This document shows positions 15,713 to 24,193 of a stretch of DNA of 64,000 nucleotides, one piece after another. The first letter of the stretch is position 1, and each line of letters starts with the position of its first letter. The position numbers and the translations under genes were made by a program. The notes under the pieces are model-generated. The model was not told the origin of the DNA and did not search any database. It saw only the letters and a program-made list of their open reading frames with translations. Source of the DNA: Bdellovibrionaceae bacterium UBA6502 (GTDB lineage: Bacteria > Bdellovibrionota > Bdellovibrionia > Bdellovibrionales > UBA840); the NCBI GenBank assembly GCA_002436415.1, contig DJMA01000007.1, positions 30,462-94,461 on the forward strand, written 5' to 3'.

Positions 15713-17031
15713 GCGATTCTTAGGTTAACAACTTTTTCTTCATTTTCTATATAGTTTGTCGTCAAGCTTGGGTAGTAGGCCTGTCTTAAGTAATCGTTGT
15801 ATATTAACCATTCTTTAGGGATTTCTCCTTTGAAGAGTATTCCGTAGCGGTTAAACTCAGAGTTTTCCCAAATAACGTTCGCTTTTAGTTTTACTTCTTT
15901 ACCATTTAAAACGGTTTTTATAATCACCAATTCACCAACATTCATTTTCTTTTCTGTGAAAATAGCGGCACCTAACATAGAGGCTTCGATGATTTGTGAA
16001 TAATTTTTTTCTAATAAGTTTCCAGTCACTAAATCAGAACGTAGGGAGGTTGGGAAGCGCATATTTGCTCTAGAGCTTTCAGGGCCTGAGTGGCAGACTC
16101 CTGTTTCTCTGATTACACTTGGACTTCCGTATATCTTTTTGAGTGCATTTTTTTCGTCACTACTTAATTGTTCAAAAGTACTTGTACGGTTTTTAAAATA
16201 CTCTCTCACTGTTTCTGGTTCAATGCTATTGTGCGAAGAAAGAGGGTAGTCGTGTTCTGGTAATTCAACATGCTGTCTGTCGCGGTATACATACATATAG
16301 TGGTAAACATTTTTTTCTATAGGGTAGTTTCTATAGTTGTTTTTCATCTCATTGGCAAAATTTTCGTTTTTCTCGTATTTAAATTCCAAGGCAAGCGGGT
16401 TGATGCCGTTGTGTTTTACATAAGAGTATTCATTGGCTTCTTCCTTTACGCTAAGGGGTTTAAAGCAAATGATGTCTTCATAGAAAAATTTAGCCGTATC
16501 ATTTACCACAGCAACCAATGCGTTGATGTTTCCAACTTCTTGGCAATATAAGTGAATAAAGTTAATTACAGGGAACATTAATTTCCCTCTTCTTAGACCA
16601 GAGTCTTTGGCGATGGCTAAGCTAGATATTTCTGCGATTTTAGAGTTTCTCTTTCTAAGTTCGGTGATGTCACTAGTAGCATCAATTGGTAAACCAAAAA
16701 TACTATCTTGTATGATGGTAAAGGTACCTATTACTTTGTCGAAGTGTTTTACAACACAAAGCGTAGTGGTAGGTAAAGCGTGATATTTAGTGACTCTTAA
16801 TCCTGATGTTTCCTCATCAATCAATTTCGTCTCTAAATAGGTATCGTGCAAAATTTTGTAGGCTTGTTCGATTTCTTCCTTGCTTTCAGCCACTTTAATT
16901 TTAATTCCTGGGATGTAGGAATAATTTAATTTCAATTGAGATCGAATGATGGGAACTCTTAGTTTTGCTGGTAGGCGACCGATCAACTTGTAACTTCTTC
17001 GTAACACTTTTTTTACCAAACTCGAGTACAT
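15709..17031 (-). CDS. GNAT-like (FeeM-type) acyltransferase fused to a PilZ domain
   Basis: The 440-residue protein has two parts. Residues ~35-250 resemble the GNAT-like fold of FeeM-type N-acyl amino acid synthases (AYKILHDTYLETKLID; EISSLAIAKDSGLRRGKL; FYEDIICF). Residues ~325-425 look like PilZ: RANMR gives the RxxxR motif, and EASMLG is close to the [DN]xSxxG motif, with Glu replacing the first residue. PilZ domains bind cyclic di-GMP, so a c-di-GMP-controlled acyltransferase is the inference. The start has AGGAG four bases upstream. Confidence 0.6.
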   Translation of the reverse strand: MYSSLVKKVLRRSYKLIGRLPAKLRVPIIRSQLKLNYSYIPGIKIKVAESKEEIEQAYKILHDTYLETKLIDEETSGLRVTKYHALPTTTLCVVKHFDKVIGTFTIIQDSIFGLPIDATSDITELRKRNSKIAEISSLAIAKDSGLRRGKLMFPVINFIHLYCQEVGNINALVAVVNDTAKFFYEDIICFKPLSVKEEANEYSYVKHNGINPLALEFKYEKNENFANEMKNNYRNYPIEKNVYHYMYVYRDRQHVELPEHDYPLSSHNSIEPETVREYFKNRTSTFEQLSSDEKNALKKIYGSPSVIRETGVCHSGPESSRANMRFPTSLRSDLVTGNLLEKNYSQIIEASMLGAAIFTEKKMNVGELVIIKTVLNGKEVKLKANVIWENSEFNRYGILFKGEIPKEWLIYNDYLRQAYYPSLTTNYIENEEKVVNLRIA

Positions 17032-17315
17032 TTGACTCCTCCGTATAACTTATTACGATTCGGTGTAGATTCGACTAGACTTTAGTGTTGAAATGATGCT
17101 TTTTGTTAAAATTCTCGAGAACTTACAAAATTGAGGAAAGTACTTAAAAGTGTAAACTTCTTGGTCGATGGCCTTCAAGAAGCGTCCATTTTTTGTGAAA
17201 TTGAATAAAAATGAGTTATTTGGTTAAGAGTAAGGTCTTGAAATTAATAAATAATTAAAGCTTAGTTTGAGATATATTCTTTTCCTTCGTAACAATTTCT
17301 TCTACCATAAATGCT

Positions 17316-18200
17316 ATGAACAAATTCGATTATGATCTTGCGTATTCTAGAAACATCGGTTGGGTTACTCGCTCTGAGCAACAAGAAATTAGAAAGAAAA
17401 AAATTGCCATCGCTGGCATGGGAGGGGTTGGTGGAGTACACCTTACTACTCTTTGTAGAATGGGATTTTCAAACTTCCACATTGCTGATTTCGATCAGTT
17501 TGATGTGGCTAATATTAACCGGCAAGCAGGTGCTTTTGAGTCTACCTTTGGAAAAGACAAAGCCCTGGTCATGGAATCAATTGCGAAAGACATAAATCCA
17601 GAGGCCAATATAAAGGTGTTTCCTAAAGGTCTTAATGATGAAAATATGGAAGAGTTTTTTGACGGGGTAGATCTTTACATCGATGGTTTAGACTTTTTTG
17701 TTTTAGAGTTGAGGCAAAAGGTTTTTAAGCATTGTGAGAAGATGCAGATTCCGGGGATTACGGCAGCACCGATCGGCATGGGAGCTTCTTTTGTGAATTT
17801 CATTCCAGGAAAAATGAGTTTCGAAGATTATTTTGGCTTGAGTGAGTCAAAGGATTTCGCAGATATGATTTTACGTTTCGCCATAGGCTTGAGCCCTAAG
17901 ATGATTCATCGGAAAAACATTGTGGACTTAACAGGAGGCTTTAGTTATCCAGAGAGGAAGGCTGCTTCATCTCCGATGGGATGCCAAATTGCTTCTGGTG
18001 TTGCTGTGACGGAAGCGGTTAAGATTTTGTTGGGAAGGGGTAAGCTCTACACTGCGCCTTGGGCATTGCATTTTGACGCATTTTCCAACGAATATGTGAA
18101 AACTTATACAATCGGTGGTAAAAGGAATCCTTTATTAAAACTGAAATTGGCCATTGCCAGGAAGTTTTATATGAATGAAAGCAAAGGAATTGAAGCATGA
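17316..18200 (+). CDS. ThiF/MoeB/HesA-family adenylyltransferase (E1-like)
   Basis: The 294-residue protein carries the E1-like nucleotide-binding motif IAGMGGVGGVHLTTL and the segment FDQFDVANINRQAG, which matches the DxDxVExSNLNRQ motif of ThiF/MoeB enzymes. These adenylate the C-terminus of small ubiquitin-like proteins or other acceptors. No zinc-binding CxxC pair is evident, as in some TcdA- or HesA-like members. It overlaps the RidA gene by four bases (ATGA). No ubiquitin-like acceptor gene was seen nearby, so its substrate is unknown. Confidence 0.8.
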   Translation: MNKFDYDLAYSRNIGWVTRSEQQEIRKKKIAIAGMGGVGGVHLTTLCRMGFSNFHIADFDQFDVANINRQAGAFESTFGKDKALVMESIAKDINPEANIKVFPKGLNDENMEEFFDGVDLYIDGLDFFVLELRQKVFKHCEKMQIPGITAAPIGMGASFVNFIPGKMSFEDYFGLSESKDFADMILRFAIGLSPKMIHRKNIVDLTGGFSYPERKAASSPMGCQIASGVAVTEAVKILLGRGKLYTAPWALHFDAFSNEYVKTYTIGGKRNPLLKLKLAIARKFYMNESKGIEA

Positions 18201-18574
18201 AAATCATCCAAACCGATAAAGCACCACAAGCTATTGGCCCTTATTCACAAGCCGTTGAACACAATGGGATCATCTATCTCTCTGGGCAAATCGCTATTGA
18301 TCCCAGTGACAATGAGTTGAAGCTAGATGCTGATATAGCAACGCAAACCGAACTAGTGCTTGAGAACTTAAAAAACGTTCTTATGGCTTCGGGGAGTTCT
18401 TTAGAAAAGGTTTTGAAGGTAGGTATATTCCTAAGTGATATGAATGACTTTTCTGAGGTGAACCGAGTTTATAGTAAGTATTTTTCAAAGACTAAGCCGG
18501 CTAGATTTTGTGTGGAGGTAAGTCGTCTCCCTAAAAACGTAAAAGTAGAAATGGATGCTACGGCCTACCTATGA
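18197..18574 (+). CDS. ridA: RidA/YjgF-family enamine/imine deaminase
   Basis: The 125-residue protein has the full RidA length and motifs: IGPYSQAV at the N-terminus, YLSGQIA, and the active-site R103 in KPARFCVEVSRLP with E118. RidA hydrolyses reactive 2-aminoacrylate-type enamines released by PLP enzymes. The ATG overlaps the stop of the ThiF-like gene and its own stop overlaps the start of the next, so the three genes form one coupled operon. Confidence 0.93.
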   Translation: MKIIQTDKAPQAIGPYSQAVEHNGIIYLSGQIAIDPSDNELKLDADIATQTELVLENLKNVLMASGSSLEKVLKVGIFLSDMNDFSEVNRVYSKYFSKTKPARFCVEVSRLPKNVKVEMDATAYL

Positions 18575-19182
18575 TGGAATATTTAGAGGAACTAGATCCA
18601 AGAAAAGAAGAAAAGAATTCTAAAGAGTTTAATTGGAAACTATGCTTTGGATTTTTGGCTTTTGTTTTTGTTTTTGGTTTTTTGATTCTTAGGCAATCCC
18701 AAGAAATTATCAATACCCCTGTAACATCATGGACGGAAGACCAAAGGGCGGATTGTGGTTTGGTCTTAACTGGAGGAGCTGCAAGGATTAGTGAAGGCTT
18801 TTCTTTATTGAGTCAAAAGCGAATCAAGAAACTAGTAATCTCTGGTGTTAATCCAAACTCAAAGTTGCACGAAATTTTTCCGCAGCTGGTTTTTTATGGA
18901 AACCTTTCTGAGGAAGATATTCTTTTAGAGAAAAGATCTAAAACCACATACGGAAATGCCCAACAATCAGCAGTTTTAATAGATGCTTTGAACTGTAAGG
19001 ACATAATTTTAATCACCTCCTGGTATCATATGAAGAGGGCGTCGAAAACGATGCGAAGTAGTTTACCAAACTCCTTTCCGGTTTATCATAGGGCCGTAAT
19101 TTATGGACCTAAAGATTTCTGGAGTACGGAGGTCTTCTTTGAGGCAATTAAGAGTCTATTCTATAGCCTTTGGGCTTATTAA
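18571..19182 (+). CDS. YdcF/SanA/ElyC-like DUF218 membrane protein
   Basis: The 203-residue protein has one membrane segment near residues 24-44 (LCFGFLAFVFVFGFLIL) and a DUF218-type domain: DCGLVLTGGAARISEG, IKKLVISG, KRSKTTYGNAQQSA and LITSWYHMKRA. Relatives include SanA and ElyC, linked to envelope integrity, but the chemistry is not established. It starts in an ATGA overlap with ridA. Confidence 0.75.
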   Translation: MMEYLEELDPRKEEKNSKEFNWKLCFGFLAFVFVFGFLILRQSQEIINTPVTSWTEDQRADCGLVLTGGAARISEGFSLLSQKRIKKLVISGVNPNSKLHEIFPQLVFYGNLSEEDILLEKRSKTTYGNAQQSAVLIDALNCKDIILITSWYHMKRASKTMRSSLPNSFPVYHRAVIYGPKDFWSTEVFFEAIKSLFYSLWAY

Positions 19183-19329
19183 AAAATAAGCTAGAGCCAA
19201 GGCCTTAGGTTGGGTTTGTGGCAAAAAACTCCTAAATTTAATCTGTCTAGTTTGCTTCACGAGCGCATTCTTTGTTTGTTGTATTTCCTATCAGTATCCT
19301 AATAGAGGACCTAAAAAAAGGAGACTGGA

Positions 19330-20235
19330 GTGAAACGAAAAAAGAAACTTCTTCTTGCTGCTTTTGTAATTGGAATGTGTAGCGCGGCAAGATTGGCTTG
19401 GCAGGAAAGTTCTTCTTCTGTGATTGAAAAAGATTTTGGCGCAGAAGTAATTTATGGCGAGGACGATCGAGTAGAGTATTTTGAGGTAAACTCTGAGCTA
19501 CAAGATATAGCAGACTCCACTTTGACCTTAGTGAGAAGTGTTAACTTAGAAAGAAAAGCTGATGAGGTCTTTTTTCAAGTGGATAATTACAAAGAGGCTA
19601 TGCGACTTTGTGATGACGAAGCATTTGGGGATCAGAATTTATTGGGATTTTGTTCGGGGAGTTTAGTTGGACCTGATTTGGTTTTAACGGCAGGTCATTG
19701 CATAACCGGTGGCTATGATTGTAGAGCAACTTCTATTGTGTTTGACTACAATTTGAAAGGACCAGGGGATGTTCCTTTAAGCACTCACCAGGACAATGTC
19801 TATGAGTGTGCAGAAGTAATTCATACAGAGTTTGTGAACGATGGCGCGGACTTTGCCGTGATTCGTTTAGATAGACCTGTAGTTGGCCGCAAAAGTTTGG
19901 CCATTAAAAGGCAGCACAAGGCTCAAGTTGGCGATGCTATGATTGTCTTAGGGCATCCTGCTGGCTTACCATTAAAAATCGCAGGAGGGGCCAATGTACG
20001 CTCTGACAAAGGATCTCATTTTGTGGCTAACCTTGATACCTATGGAGGTAATTCTGGATCTGCGGTAATCGATGCCTTTACTGGAGAAGTAGCTGGAGTT
20101 TTGGTTCGTGGTGAAACGGACTTTGTTCAAAGAGGGAATTGCAGTGTTTCAAATGTTTGCCAAGATAGTGAATGCTCAGGAGAAGATGTTACTCATGCCA
20201 GCGAGGCTGCGGCTTATATACCTGAGGTCTTTTAA
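19330..20235 (+). CDS. Secreted trypsin-like serine protease (S1 family)
   Basis: The catalytic triad is complete: H123 in VLTAGHC, D174 in GADFAVIRL and S242 in GGNSGS. The 301-residue protein starts at a GTG with AAGGAG six bases upstream and has an N-terminal hydrophobic signal segment (LLLAAFVIGMCSAA) after a run of basic residues. Several cysteines, two near the catalytic His (FCSGS, GHC), suggest disulfides and export. A bidirectional terminator follows. Such proteases are abundant in Bdellovibrio-type predators; any prey role is inference. Confidence 0.9.
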   Translation: MKRKKKLLLAAFVIGMCSAARLAWQESSSSVIEKDFGAEVIYGEDDRVEYFEVNSELQDIADSTLTLVRSVNLERKADEVFFQVDNYKEAMRLCDDEAFGDQNLLGFCSGSLVGPDLVLTAGHCITGGYDCRATSIVFDYNLKGPGDVPLSTHQDNVYECAEVIHTEFVNDGADFAVIRLDRPVVGRKSLAIKRQHKAQVGDAMIVLGHPAGLPLKIAGGANVRSDKGSHFVANLDTYGGNSGSAVIDAFTGEVAGVLVRGETDFVQRGNCSVSNVCQDSECSGEDVTHASEAAAYIPEVF

Positions 20236-20251
20236 TTTAAATACTGGGAAT

Positions 20252-20280
20252 AAAAAAAGAGCCTTTCGGCTCTTTTTTTT
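20252..20280. terminator. Bidirectional terminator between protease and oxygenase genes
   Basis: A run of A and GAGCC (20252-20263) pairs with GGCTC and a run of T (20268-20280) over a TTTC loop. With A on one side and T on the other, it can end transcription of both convergent genes. Confidence 0.93.
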
Positions 20281-20283
20281 GTT

Positions 20284-21234
20284 TTAAGATAATCCAATCG
20301 CTCTTAATCGTTCCATCAAAAACTCGTGGCTATTGATTGGTGGCCATTTTACTCCATCACCTTCACAAGAAGGAATGCACTCTAAAACTGCATTAGGGTG
20401 AGGGTGGCAAAAGTAAGGCATGCTATAACGATGATCGTTTGTTCCATCATTTGGATTAACCACTCGATGCGTGGTTGCTGGAATTTTTCCGTTAGTGATT
20501 CTTTGTAACATATCACCAGCGTCTACAATCAAGTTGTTGGCTGCGGTTTCTACAGGTAACCAAGTTCCATCGCGATCTTTTAATTCAAGACCAGTAGCTG
20601 TTGCTGCCACCAGAATGGTGATTAAGTTAATGTCCTCGTGTTCAGCAGCGCGAACGCATCTTGGATCAGAACCTTCTGGAATTGGCGGGTAGTGAAGAAG
20701 TCGTAAGATGGAGTTTCCGTCTTTAATCATATTTGCAAAGTAGTCTTCTTCCACTTCTAAGGCTTTGCCTAGGGCCTGCAATAAAATAGCAGAAGTCTCA
20801 TCTAGTTTTTCATAAAGTTCACTAAATGTGTTTTTAAAGTCTTTAACGTCTTCGTCAGGCCAAATGTTTTTAGGGTATTGAGAGTTTAGAGCATGGTCTT
20901 TATCTAGTTCACGACCCACATGCCAAAACTCTTTTAAGTCACTTACTTCCGCGTTCTTGGCATGTTCTTTACCAAATGGCGTGTAGCCTCTTTGAAAGTT
21001 ACCATTTTCTAAAATGTAATTGTTCTTTTTATCGACCGGTAAAGTGAAAAACTCTTCCACTTTGTTGTAGGCTTGGTCTAATTTTTCTGTTGGAACATTA
21101 TGGTCTTTTAAAATGATAAATCCATAGTCTTTAATTCCTTCAAATAAATTAGAAATAAAAGTTTCTTGCTCTTCCTTTGAACCATGAGTGTAGGAACGAA
21201 GACTTAGTTCAGGTACCTTTCTTAAAGTAGACAT
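20284..21234 (-). CDS. 2-oxoglutarate/Fe(II) oxygenase of the isopenicillin N synthase family
   Basis: The 316-residue protein shows the iron ligands as HED (AAEHEDINLIT) and a later His in TTHRVVNP, followed by the RYSMPYF segment that supplies the co-substrate-binding Arg and Ser. The N-terminal DIOX_N domain is also present (FIILKDHNVP). These enzymes oxidise diverse small molecules, and the substrate here cannot be inferred. The ATG at 21234 has AGGGG five bases upstream; an in-frame ATG 8 codons earlier lacks one. Confidence 0.85.
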   Translation of the reverse strand: MSTLRKVPELSLRSYTHGSKEEQETFISNLFEGIKDYGFIILKDHNVPTEKLDQAYNKVEEFFTLPVDKKNNYILENGNFQRGYTPFGKEHAKNAEVSDLKEFWHVGRELDKDHALNSQYPKNIWPDEDVKDFKNTFSELYEKLDETSAILLQALGKALEVEEDYFANMIKDGNSILRLLHYPPIPEGSDPRCVRAAEHEDINLITILVAATATGLELKDRDGTWLPVETAANNLIVDAGDMLQRITNGKIPATTHRVVNPNDGTNDHRYSMPYFCHPHPNAVLECIPSCEGDGVKWPPINSHEFLMERLRAIGLS

Positions 21235-21350
21235 ACTTTCCCCTTTTGTAGAATCCATATAAATTGCCCGCTTTTAAAGCTGTTATAATCCTTTTTCCTC
21301 GATTTTGCTAATCCTATTAATGAATCTGTCAGATATAAAAAAATTATTAG

Positions 21351-21379
21351 TTGAAAAGTCTCGTATTGCTAAATAAATT
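21351..21379 (+). promoter_or_regulatory. Possible sigma-70-type promoter for psd
   Basis: TTGAAA (21351-21356) and TAAATT (21374-21379) are 17 bases apart, about 37 bases before the psd ATG. The -35 is a good match and the -10 is moderate. Confidence 0.4.
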
Positions 21380-21415
21380 GAAATTTCTTCAAGTAAAACC
21401 CTAGTAAGGATAAAA

Positions 21416-22246
21416 ATGTCGCTTTTTATGTATCTGCTTTATGTAATTCCAAGAAGATTACTTTCTCGCATCGTTGGAAAACTGATGCACTTAAAACTTC
21501 CTTTTCGTCTAAATCGTCTTACGGTGAAATTGTTTGCAGATTTCTACAATATTAATGTGGATGAAGCTGAGTATCCAATTGGCTACTATTCCAGCATTGG
21601 TGATTTTTTTGTGAGGCGCTTAAAGCCCGAGGCTCGACCGGTTTCTGAAGCTATGTTGGTGCATCCAGCAGATGCTAAGATTAGCCAAGCGGCTATGATC
21701 GAGTCAGGGGAGTTGATTCAGGCAAAAAACAAAACCTACAGTTTACGCTCATTTTTAGGAGCTGATGATTATGTGAATTCTTTGAAGAATCCATTTTTTA
21801 TCACTTATTATTTGTGTCCCACAGACTATCACCGTGTTCATTGTCCAGCTGATGCTAGAGTGCTTTCTGTACACTATTTGCCAGGAGATTTATGGCCGGT
21901 GAATGAGTGGAGTACCACGCGAATCGAGTCGCTGTTTTCTGTAAATGAAAGAGTTGTGATTGAGTTGGAAATCGCTTCTAAAAAAGCCTTTGCTGTTTTG
22001 GTGGGGGCAACGAATGTGGGAAAAATGACTCTAGCTTTTGATTCAGATTTGATTACCAATCAAGGGCGCAGAGGCTCTCCCGTTTTTAAGACCTATGAAG
22101 ATGTTTTTCTTAAGAAAAATGATGAACTAGGCTGTTTCCATATGGGATCAACGGTTGTGATGGTTTACGATGAAAGCTTTTTGGGAGACTTATCAAAATT
22201 AAAATCAACGAGCTCCCGAGTAGGAGCTGCGCTTTTTAGTGAATGA
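21416..22246 (+). CDS. psd: Phosphatidylserine decarboxylase
   Basis: Psd decarboxylates phosphatidylserine to phosphatidylethanolamine at the inner membrane. The 276-residue proenzyme has the self-cleavage site HMGSTVV near the C-terminus, where the Ser becomes the pyruvoyl cofactor. Other family motifs are YHRVHCPADARV and VGATNVGKM. The start is an ATG with AAGGA upstream. The stop TGA directly abuts the stop of the convergent gene, with the two forming TGATCA. Confidence 0.94.
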   Translation: MSLFMYLLYVIPRRLLSRIVGKLMHLKLPFRLNRLTVKLFADFYNINVDEAEYPIGYYSSIGDFFVRRLKPEARPVSEAMLVHPADAKISQAAMIESGELIQAKNKTYSLRSFLGADDYVNSLKNPFFITYYLCPTDYHRVHCPADARVLSVHYLPGDLWPVNEWSTTRIESLFSVNERVVIELEIASKKAFAVLVGATNVGKMTLAFDSDLITNQGRRGSPVFKTYEDVFLKKNDELGCFHMGSTVVMVYDESFLGDLSKLKSTSSRVGAALFSE

Positions 22247-23563
22247 TCAATGGGTAAGAGACTGCTGAAATAAGCCGGGAATTCTTCTTCGCAATTGAGG
22301 GCTTTGGCGAAGCTCTTCTGCAATTCGGTCTTCAAAGCGATCCATGATTTTTGGTAGTTGTTGAATCATTCTGCGAATGTATTTTTTCTTTAAGATAAGT
22401 CTCACAGGTAATGGCAGGCTAGAGCGCATATCCTCTATGATTCTATTCGAGTTTTGCATATCTAGTATGTCTTGCCATTTTTTTAATAAGCCACGATTGT
22501 CAGGGTAGGGAACGTACCATAAGGCTTCAAAAGCCGACTCAGGAACTTCATCATACAAAAAGGCTTTTAATACTTCATTAACAGAAAGCTCAACCGCGCT
22601 AAGTGGCATGGCGATTTTGGCGTCTTCCTCTGTAGCACAAGTGTTTAGGTGTGTGTCACTGCCGGTACGCCATTTCACACCGAGGGAGTTTTGGACGACC
22701 AATCCAACTTCGTTGCCATACTCATCTTTACCTTCATAATCGTGCATTAGCATACCTAAGCCATCACCGATAAAGGAACCGAGAAGTCTACTGGTATTGT
22801 CTTTTGCCCAGTCTTTTAAATCTTTTCGAGGTACTCTCAAATGTCCAGCAGGAAAAGAATCGGTTAAATAGTGATCTGCAAAAGCATTGATGAACAAGGC
22901 CTTGTTTAATATCTTTAAGGCAAGTTCTGTCCTGCCGCTGCGATAGCTTCTTCCAGCTGCTTGTGCGTAGAACAATGCGCGCTCGTGGTGTTTTACATAT
23001 GCTTTTACATTGTCCCATGCAAAGTGATCATAGTTTTTCATTACAACTGATAGATAGTCCCCACCATACAAAACGTTTACCCATGTACAGTCTGGGTATT
23101 TTAGTTCAGGATTGGATTTCTGTTCGGCATGAACACGACCTTCTTTGTCGATGCACTGAAAAATCTCACCGATGGAGTGTTTTCGGGAGTTTTCGAAATA
23201 GGCATCATCTACTTTTAAATAGAAATCGCCTAGTGCCAAAAGTTCTCCGTAGCTAAATGCAATTTTTCGATCGTTTCTATAGATTCCGTTCAATAGACAA
23301 AAGCTTTCGTTTTGAACAGAGTTTTTTTCACAGGCTTTTTGGAATCCTAAATCTCCTAGTTGCAAATGTTCTGCACCAGACCACATGATGTTGAAATCAT
23401 TTTTTGTAGGTTTGTGCTGGGCTTTATTATGTACTTGCTGGGCCCATGGGATTCTTTGATTGTTTAAGCTGGTTTTAATTTGAACACAACTTGAGGCGAT
23501 ACCATCTGAACTTGCAACTGCTTGCAGGCTTAGAATGAAGAAAATCATAACACGTTTGAACAT
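22247..23563 (-). CDS. Secreted phospholipase C/P1 nuclease-like protein
   Basis: The 438-residue protein starts with a signal peptide (MFKRVMIFFILSLQAVA). The middle part contains FINAFADHYLTDSFPAGH, which resembles the HxxxD...AGH zinc-ligand pattern of zinc-dependent phospholipase C and S1/P1 nucleases. An earlier WSGAEHLQLGDLG may provide further ligands. Both lipid and nucleic-acid hydrolysis are possible, and the zinc set was matched only by eye. The gene is preceded by 630 bases without a gene that must contain its promoter. Confidence 0.55.
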   Translation of the reverse strand: MFKRVMIFFILSLQAVASSDGIASSCVQIKTSLNNQRIPWAQQVHNKAQHKPTKNDFNIMWSGAEHLQLGDLGFQKACEKNSVQNESFCLLNGIYRNDRKIAFSYGELLALGDFYLKVDDAYFENSRKHSIGEIFQCIDKEGRVHAEQKSNPELKYPDCTWVNVLYGGDYLSVVMKNYDHFAWDNVKAYVKHHERALFYAQAAGRSYRSGRTELALKILNKALFINAFADHYLTDSFPAGHLRVPRKDLKDWAKDNTSRLLGSFIGDGLGMLMHDYEGKDEYGNEVGLVVQNSLGVKWRTGSDTHLNTCATEEDAKIAMPLSAVELSVNEVLKAFLYDEVPESAFEALWYVPYPDNRGLLKKWQDILDMQNSNRIIEDMRSSLPLPVRLILKKKYIRRMIQQLPKIMDRFEDRIAEELRQSPQLRRRIPGLFQQSLTH

Positions 23564-24193
23564 AGCCTTACCCCTTTAAAGCTGTTCCTCCATGATATTT
23601 GTACTGTTCTTTAAATCCTTTTAGAGCAGTATTAGAATTGTTTTAGGCATTAATTCATTCGGTATTTGGCTCTTGGTCTTAAAGGAAACAAGCAATTTTG
23701 TAGAGAAAGATTAGACCAAGGTTAGAGATGACTAGGCATTTGGTCTTGTAGTTGATCCTTCTATCTAGGCAATAGTCCTAGGTGTGTTTTGTGTGTCTAC
23801 AAAACTTTTTTTAGATCAATGTTATGCTTTTAGTTTCTTTAGCTTATAAAAAATGAAAAAGGAGTAGTTTAGCTTTTTGAAGTAGTCTTACAGCTTGATT
23901 TTGTTTTAAGACTAAGTCTAGTGACTTTTGCATTGGTTTTTATGTTTGATTGCAGTCTAAGAAAATATATTCAGAAGGCAAAAAGCATAAAATCTTATGA
24001 TCTTTAAGTCTAAAAAAACAAAGTTTCAATTAGATGTCATTAATTCGGTAAAATGCCTAAAAAAGTTTTTAGGCATTTGTAGCTGGCTAGTAGCTTATAG
24101 ATTGAAAAGAGATAAGGGAGAGAAATCTCGATGCCTTAAACTTTAGAGGCAAAAATTGAGCGTCATTCTATTTTTGCTTAGTCATTGTAAGGC
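23564..24193. other. Long non-coding region upstream of the phospholipase-like gene
   Basis: No ORF of credible coding character was seen on either strand. The region holds repeated words: TTGGTCTT near 23673 and 23741, the reverse complement AGACCAAG near 23713, and TAGGCATT near 23644 and 23733. It also holds a 13-bp inverted repeat at 24051-24078. The gene to the left reads leftwards, so its promoter and operators should be here. A small RNA is possible but unproven. Confidence 0.5.
24051..24078. repeat. Perfect 13-bp inverted repeat
   Basis: AAATGCCTAAAAA (24051-24063) is followed after two bases by its exact reverse complement (24066-24078). With A and T runs at the centre it forms a tight AT-rich hairpin. 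It could be a terminator-like end of an unannotated RNA or a binding site. Confidence 0.75.
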
